Shown here: in pieces, positions 60,675 through 64,000 of the stretch | How the letters are laid out: every line of letters starts with the position of its first letter | Position numbering within the stretch: the first letter of the stretch is position 1 | Assembly (NCBI RefSeq): GCF_014202335.1 | Contig: NZ_JACHGP010000001.1 | Coordinates: forward strand, 295,804-359,803 | Direction: 5' to 3' | Length of the DNA stretch: 64,000 nucleotides | Origin: Mycobacterium sp. AZCC_0083 | GTDB lineage: Bacteria; Actinomycetota; Actinomycetes; Mycobacteriales; Mycobacteriaceae | Position numbers and translations under genes: made by a program | The notes under the pieces: model-generated | The model's input: only the letters and a program-made list of their open reading frames with translations | What the model was told of the DNA's origin: nothing | The model's database searches: none

Positions 60675-61048
60675 GGTTTCGTTCCCCTGTTCTCGTGTTC
60701 GGTGGTGTCGTGTTCGGTCATCGCCGCCAACAGCCCGTCCAGCCGGCGGTAGTTGCGTTCGGCATCCAACCGGTATCGATCGATCCAGGCCGTCAGCCGC
60801 TCCAGTGCCTCCGCGTCCAGGTGCACCGGCCTGCGCTGGGCATCCCGACTGCGGGTGACAAGGCCGGCCTGTTCGAGCACCTGAATGTGCTTGGACACTG
60901 CTTGTTTCGTGATGTCGAACGGTGCGGCCAACTCGTTGACCGTCGCCGGACCGCGTGACAACCTCGCCACGATGGCCCGCCGGACGGGGTCGGCCAGTGC
61001 CAGAAAGGCACGGTCCAGCCCCGTCTCCGCCTCTTCATCACTTCTCAA
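60671..61048 (-). CDS. ArsR-family transcriptional regulator
   Basis: A 125-aa winged-helix repressor: AFLALADPVRRAIVARLSRG, NELAAPFDITKQAVSKHIQVL for the recognition helix, and LVTRSRDAQRRPVHLDAEAL for the wing. No CxC metal site is present, so it is probably not a metal sensor; it belongs with the SdpR-like members. The TTG at 61048 is chosen because AGAAGG lies 7 nt before it. A perfect palindrome lies 19 nt upstream. Confidence 0.88.
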   Translation of the reverse strand: MRSDEEAETGLDRAFLALADPVRRAIVARLSRGPATVNELAAPFDITKQAVSKHIQVLEQAGLVTRSRDAQRRPVHLDAEALERLTAWIDRYRLDAERNYRRLDGLLAAMTEHDTTEHENRGTKP

Positions 61049-61066
61049 TCGTCAACCTTCTCATTG

Positions 61067-61084
61067 ATCAATCAATTGATTGAT
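61067..61084. promoter_or_regulatory. 18-bp perfect palindrome, probable ArsR operator
   Basis: ATCAATCAATTGATTGAT is its own reverse complement. It lies just upstream of the ArsR start in a 89-bp gap that also serves rarA's downstream side, so it is the likely autoregulatory site. Confidence 0.7.
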
Positions 61085-61137
61085 TACCAAGGTAGAAGAC
61101 CTGCACGCGGGTGTCAAGGGGTCATTTCGTCGAACGC

Positions 61138-62469
61138 TCAGCGCTTCTTGCGGATGATGGCGCGCAGCTTGTCGAGCCGGGTGGCGATATCGCGTTCGGC
61201 ACCGTGCGAGGTGGGCCGATAGTAGTCGACGCCCACCACCTCGTCTGGCGGATACTGTTGGGGCACAACACCATCGGGATGATCGTGGGCGTACTTGTAG
61301 CCGACGGCATTGCCCAGCTTCTCGGCGCCGGAGTAGTGGCCGTCGCGCAGGTGCGGCGGCACCAGACCTGCCTTGCCTGCCTTGATATCCGCCATCGCGG
61401 CCCCCAGCGCCGTCGTCACGGCGTTCGACTTGGGCGCCGACGCCAGGTGCACCGTGGCGTGCGCCAGCGTGAGCTGGGCCTCGGGAAGGCCGATCAGCTG
61501 CACGGTCTGCGCGGCGGCGACGGCCGTGGGCAACGCGGTCGGGTCGGCCATCCCGATGTCCTCGCTGGCCAGGATCATCAACCGGCGCGCGATGAATCGG
61601 GGGTCCTCCCCCGCCGTCAGCATCCTGGCCAGGTAGTGCAGGGCGGCGTCGACGTCGGACCCGCGGACCGACTTGATGAACGCGCTGATCACGTCGTAGT
61701 GCTGATCGCCGTCGCGGTCGTAGCGCACGGCCGCCTTGTCCAGCGACTCCTCGACGGTCTCGACCGTCACCCGATCGGTCGCCTCGGCCGCCACCTCCAA
61801 TGCGGTCAGCGCGCGCCGGGCATCTCCAGCCGCCAGTCGAACGATCAGGTCCACGGCCTCGGGGTCGACGACCGTCTTGCCGCCAAGGCCGCGCGGATCG
61901 GCGATGGCGCGCTCGACGACCGCCTGGATCGCGTCGGGGGTCAGCGGCTGCAACTGCAGGATCAGCGACCGCGACAACAACGGCGCCACGACGGAGAAGG
62001 ACGGATTCTCAGTGGTGGCCGCCACCAGCAGCACCACGCGGTTCTCCACCGCGGCCAGCAGCGCGTCCTGCTGGGTCTTGGAGAACCGGTGCACCTCGTC
62101 GATGAAGAGCACGGTCTGCTCGCCATGCGCGGCCGCCCGTCGAGCCACCTCGATGACGGCACGCACCTCCTTGACTCCAGCCGACAGCGCCGAAAGTGCC
62201 TCGAATCGCCGGCCGGTGGCCTGCGAGATCAGCGATGCGAGCGTCGTCTTACCGGTGCCGGGCGGGCCGTAGAGGATGACCGATGCGGCGCCGGATCCCT
62301 CGACCATCCGACGCAGCGGTGAGCCCTGCCGCAGCAGGTGGTCCTGGCCGACGACTTCGTCAAGACCGGCGGGCCGCATCCGGACCGCAAGGGGTGCAGA
62401 GGCGGGCGCGCCGTAACTCAGCTCGGCGCGCGGCGAATCGCCGCCGATGTCGAAAAGGCCATCAGACAC
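61138..62469 (-). CDS. rarA: replication-associated recombination ATPase RarA (MgsA)
   Basis: A 443-aa AAA+ clamp-loader-like ATPase acting at stalled forks. It has [10 protein letters not shown], the Walker [15 protein letters not shown] near residue 68, Walker [20 protein letters not shown], sensor TTENPSF and the C-terminal MgsA tetramerisation region ([37 protein letters not shown]). It matches Rv2559c, immediately beyond the Rv2557/Rv2558 position. Confidence 0.94.
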   Translation of the reverse strand: MSDGLFDIGGDSPRAELSYGAPASAPLAVRMRPAGLDEVVGQDHLLRQGSPLRRMVEGSGAASVILYGPPGTGKTTLASLISQATGRRFEALSALSAGVKEVRAVIEVARRAAAHGEQTVLFIDEVHRFSKTQQDALLAAVENRVVLLVAATTENPSFSVVAPLLSRSLILQLQPLTPDAIQAVVERAIADPRGLGGKTVVDPEAVDLIVRLAAGDARRALTALEVAAEATDRVTVETVEESLDKAAVRYDRDGDQHYDVISAFIKSVRGSDVDAALHYLARMLTAGEDPRFIARRLMILASEDIGMADPTALPTAVAAAQTVQLIGLPEAQLTLAHATVHLASAPKSNAVTTALGAAMADIKAGKAGLVPPHLRDGHYSGAEKLGNAVGYKYAHDHPDGVVPQQYPPDEVVGVDYYRPTSHGAERDIATRLDKLRAIIRKKR

Positions 62470-62488
62470 AGCTCAGGCTTACCACGGA

Positions 62489-63331
62489 TCAGTCGGCGGG
62501 TTGGGTGACGAAGTCGATGAGTTCCTCGACCCGGCCGATGAGGGCAGGCTCCAGGTCGTTCCAGTCACGCACCTTGCCGCGGATCCGCCTCCACGCCTCG
62601 GCGATGTCGGCCTGCTCGGCATGCGGCCAGCCGAGTGCTGCACAGATGCCGTGCTTCCAATCCGTTCCGCGCGGTATCACCGGCCAGGCCTGGAGCCCCA
62701 GCCGGGACGGCTTGACGGCCTGCCAGACGTCGATGTACGGGTGGCCGACGACCAGGGTGTTGGCGCCACCCGGTCCGCGCTTCACGGCGTCGGCAATCCG
62801 GGTCTCCTTCGAGCCGGCGACCAGGTGGTCGACGAGGACGCCGAGCCGGCGACCGGGCCCGGGTTGGAACTCCGCGACGATGGCGGAGAGGTCGTCGATG
62901 CCGCCGAGGTACTCGACCACGACACCCTCCACCCGAAGGTCGTGACCCCACACCTGTTCGACGAGTTCGGCGTCGTGGCGTCCCTCGACGTAGATGCGGC
63001 TCGCCAGCGCCACCTTGGCGCGCCCGCCGGTCACCGCCACCGAACCCGACGCCGTCCTGGTCGGCGCGGCGGGCGCCTGTCGCCGCGGCGGGTTGATGAT
63101 CACCGGCTTGCCGTCGATGAGGTAGCCGGGGCCGATCGGGAAGGACTTCCTGCGGCCGTTGCGGTCCTCGAGTTGCATTCGCCCGTACTCGACGGCGACG
63201 ATCGCACCCACGTAACCGGTCTGTGCGTCCTCGACCACCAGACCCATCTCGGCGACCTGCTCGGTGGACCGGGGTCGCCGTGAGCCGTGCGGGTCGCGGG
63301 CCAGCACGTCGGAGCCGTATCGATCGTTCAC
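62489..63331 (-). CDS. DUF3097 family protein
   Basis: A 280-aa actinobacterial protein of unknown function. Recognisable are the N-terminal RPRSTEQVAEMGLVVEDAQT, the linker-like FPIGPGYLIDGKPVII and the long C-terminal domain with SRIYVEGRHDAELVEQVWG, YLGGIDDL and TLVVGHPYIDVWQA, which resemble a TOPRIM/OLD-type nuclease core. A GTG start at 63331 has TAGGAT 7 nt upstream, so it may be leaderless. Confidence 0.82.
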   Translation of the reverse strand: MNDRYGSDVLARDPHGSRRPRSTEQVAEMGLVVEDAQTGYVGAIVAVEYGRMQLEDRNGRRKSFPIGPGYLIDGKPVIINPPRRQAPAAPTRTASGSVAVTGGRAKVALASRIYVEGRHDAELVEQVWGHDLRVEGVVVEYLGGIDDLSAIVAEFQPGPGRRLGVLVDHLVAGSKETRIADAVKRGPGGANTLVVGHPYIDVWQAVKPSRLGLQAWPVIPRGTDWKHGICAALGWPHAEQADIAEAWRRIRGKVRDWNDLEPALIGRVEELIDFVTQPAD

Positions 63332-63338
63332 CCATCAG

Positions 63339-63344
63339 ATCCTA
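63339..63344 (-). promoter_or_regulatory. -10 box of a probable leaderless promoter, DUF3097 gene
   Basis: TAGGAT on the minus strand is followed after 7 nt by the GTG at 63331 and has no ribosome binding site downstream. Confidence 0.5.
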
Positions 63345-63386
63345 GGAACGATCGGCCGATTCCGGACATCGCCACACCGACATCCC

Positions 63387-63392
63387 TACGAT
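63387..63392 (+). promoter_or_regulatory. -10 box of a probable leaderless promoter, ASCH-like gene
   Basis: TACGAT lies 7 nt before the GTG at 63400, giving a leaderless arrangement like that of the divergent DUF3097 gene 68 bp away. Confidence 0.5.
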
Positions 63393-63399
63393 CGATCGC

Positions 63400-63975
63400 G
63401 TGCTCTTGAACCGCGCCACCGCCGAGGGGATCGCCGACGGCAACATCACGTTGGTACTGCGCCGCTGGGATGCGCCGCGCGCCAAATCCGGTGGTACGCA
63501 GCGCACTCCGGTGGGCACCGTGCGCATCGACGCCGTGACCGAGCATCCCGGCGGTTACCGGGTCACCGCGGCGCAGGCGGTCGCGGCCGGTTTTTCGAGC
63601 GCCAAGGCCGCGCAGACCGAGCTCGACCGTCGCCCGGCCAAGCACACCTACCTGATCACGGTGTCCTTCCTTGCGCCGGACGAACGTCCCGGGCTCGCCG
63701 CCGACGACGTGCTCACCGACGCCGACATCGCCGCCATCACCGCACGATTGGACCGCTGGGATGCCGTCGGAACACCGTGGACCCGTGACTACCTACGGAT
63801 GATCGGCGAGAACGAAGCGGTCCGCGCGCCCGATCTCGCGGCGCGGGTCGGTCTGGACGTGCCCCGGTTCAAGCGCAGGGTGCGCCAGCTCAAGGGAATC
63901 GGCCTGACGATCAGTCTCGACGTGGGTTACCGGCTGAGTCCGCGGGGCAGGGCCTTCCTCGGACTCGCCGAGTGA
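63400..63975 (+). CDS. ASCH-like protein with C-terminal winged-helix segment
   Basis: A 191-aa protein. Residues 1-90 resemble an ASCH/PUA-related barrel (ITLVLRRWDAPRAKSGGTQR, VGTVRIDAVTEHPGGYRVTA), a fold that binds RNA or modified nucleosides. Residues 120-191 look like a small winged helix (APDLAARVGLDVPRFKRRVR, LKGIGLTISLDVGYRLSPRG). No catalytic motif is seen. It is the last complete gene of the window; the 25 bases after it hold nothing. Confidence 0.75.
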   Translation: MLLNRATAEGIADGNITLVLRRWDAPRAKSGGTQRTPVGTVRIDAVTEHPGGYRVTAAQAVAAGFSSAKAAQTELDRRPAKHTYLITVSFLAPDERPGLAADDVLTDADIAAITARLDRWDAVGTPWTRDYLRMIGENEAVRAPDLAARVGLDVPRFKRRVRQLKGIGLTISLDVGYRLSPRGRAFLGLAE

Positions 63976-64000
63976 GCGGTTAGCCGACGCGCTTGGTGTT

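Overview
The window is a stretch of chromosome from a GC-rich actinobacterium, almost certainly a mycobacterium and probably a free-living, fast-growing type (Mycolicibacterium-like). Mycobacterial markers are mIHF beside gmk, a helicase-dead PriA, a P55-type efflux pump beside ribD, the carA/carB/pyrF cluster with an extra membrane gene, and a PknB-type kinase with four PASTA repeats. I saw no tRNA, rRNA, CRISPR array, insertion sequence or prophage.

Layout. 0-9.2 kb: end of an efflux pump gene, then a leftward run of riboflavin, pentose-phosphate and translation genes (ribD, rpe, rsmB, fmt), a LemA/DUF2207 membrane pair, and priA. 9.2-16.7 kb: a lipid/xenobiotic oxidation block with a lysoplasmalogenase-like gene, two paralogous esterases, an AraC regulator, a P450 and a Baeyer-Villiger-type monooxygenase; content and order resemble M. 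tuberculosis Rv1401-Rv1393c. 16.7-20.5 kb: an accessory catabolic island (DUF2848 enzyme, MHS transporter, GntR/FCD regulator, nitrilase-fold amidase) tied together by two copies of a GTATAC-based operator. 20.5-24.4 kb: metK, coaBC, rpoZ, gmk, mihF. 24.4-26.2 kb: two paralogous small secreted proteins, where M. tuberculosis carries PE15/PPE20. 26.2-34.9 kb: the pyrimidine operon (pyrR-pyrB-pyrC-membrane gene-carA-carB-pyrF), with a PyrR-binding RNA hairpin over the pyrR ribosome binding site.

35.0-43.3 kb is accessory and partly decayed: a methyltransferase, a serine hydrolase, a short SDR fragment, a permease and a flavin monooxygenase that have both lost their 5' ends at one deletion scar, a degenerate copy of a downstream gene, and a large LuxR-type ATPase regulator. 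43.5-49.6 kb: nusB, efp, pepQ, a membrane protein and the shikimate genes aroQ-aroB-aroK-aroC. 49.7-64 kb: an acetyltransferase, a DinB remnant, a PknB-like kinase, a prepilin peptidase, aroE-mltG-ruvX-alaS, a YjbQ protein, a starvation-type protein, a GlsB-family protein, an ArsR/SRPBCC pair, rarA, DUF3097 and an ASCH-like protein.

Many genes are fused by ATGA/GTGA stop-start overlaps, and several single genes have a TANNNT box 6-8 nt before the start codon, the hallmark of leaderless mycobacterial transcripts. The best candidates for something undescribed are the GntR/MHS/DUF2848/nitrilase island with its 4 x 24-bp in-gene repeat, the paired secreted proteins ending in WGFWFLGxWIPL, and the PknB-like kinase outside the usual division locus.
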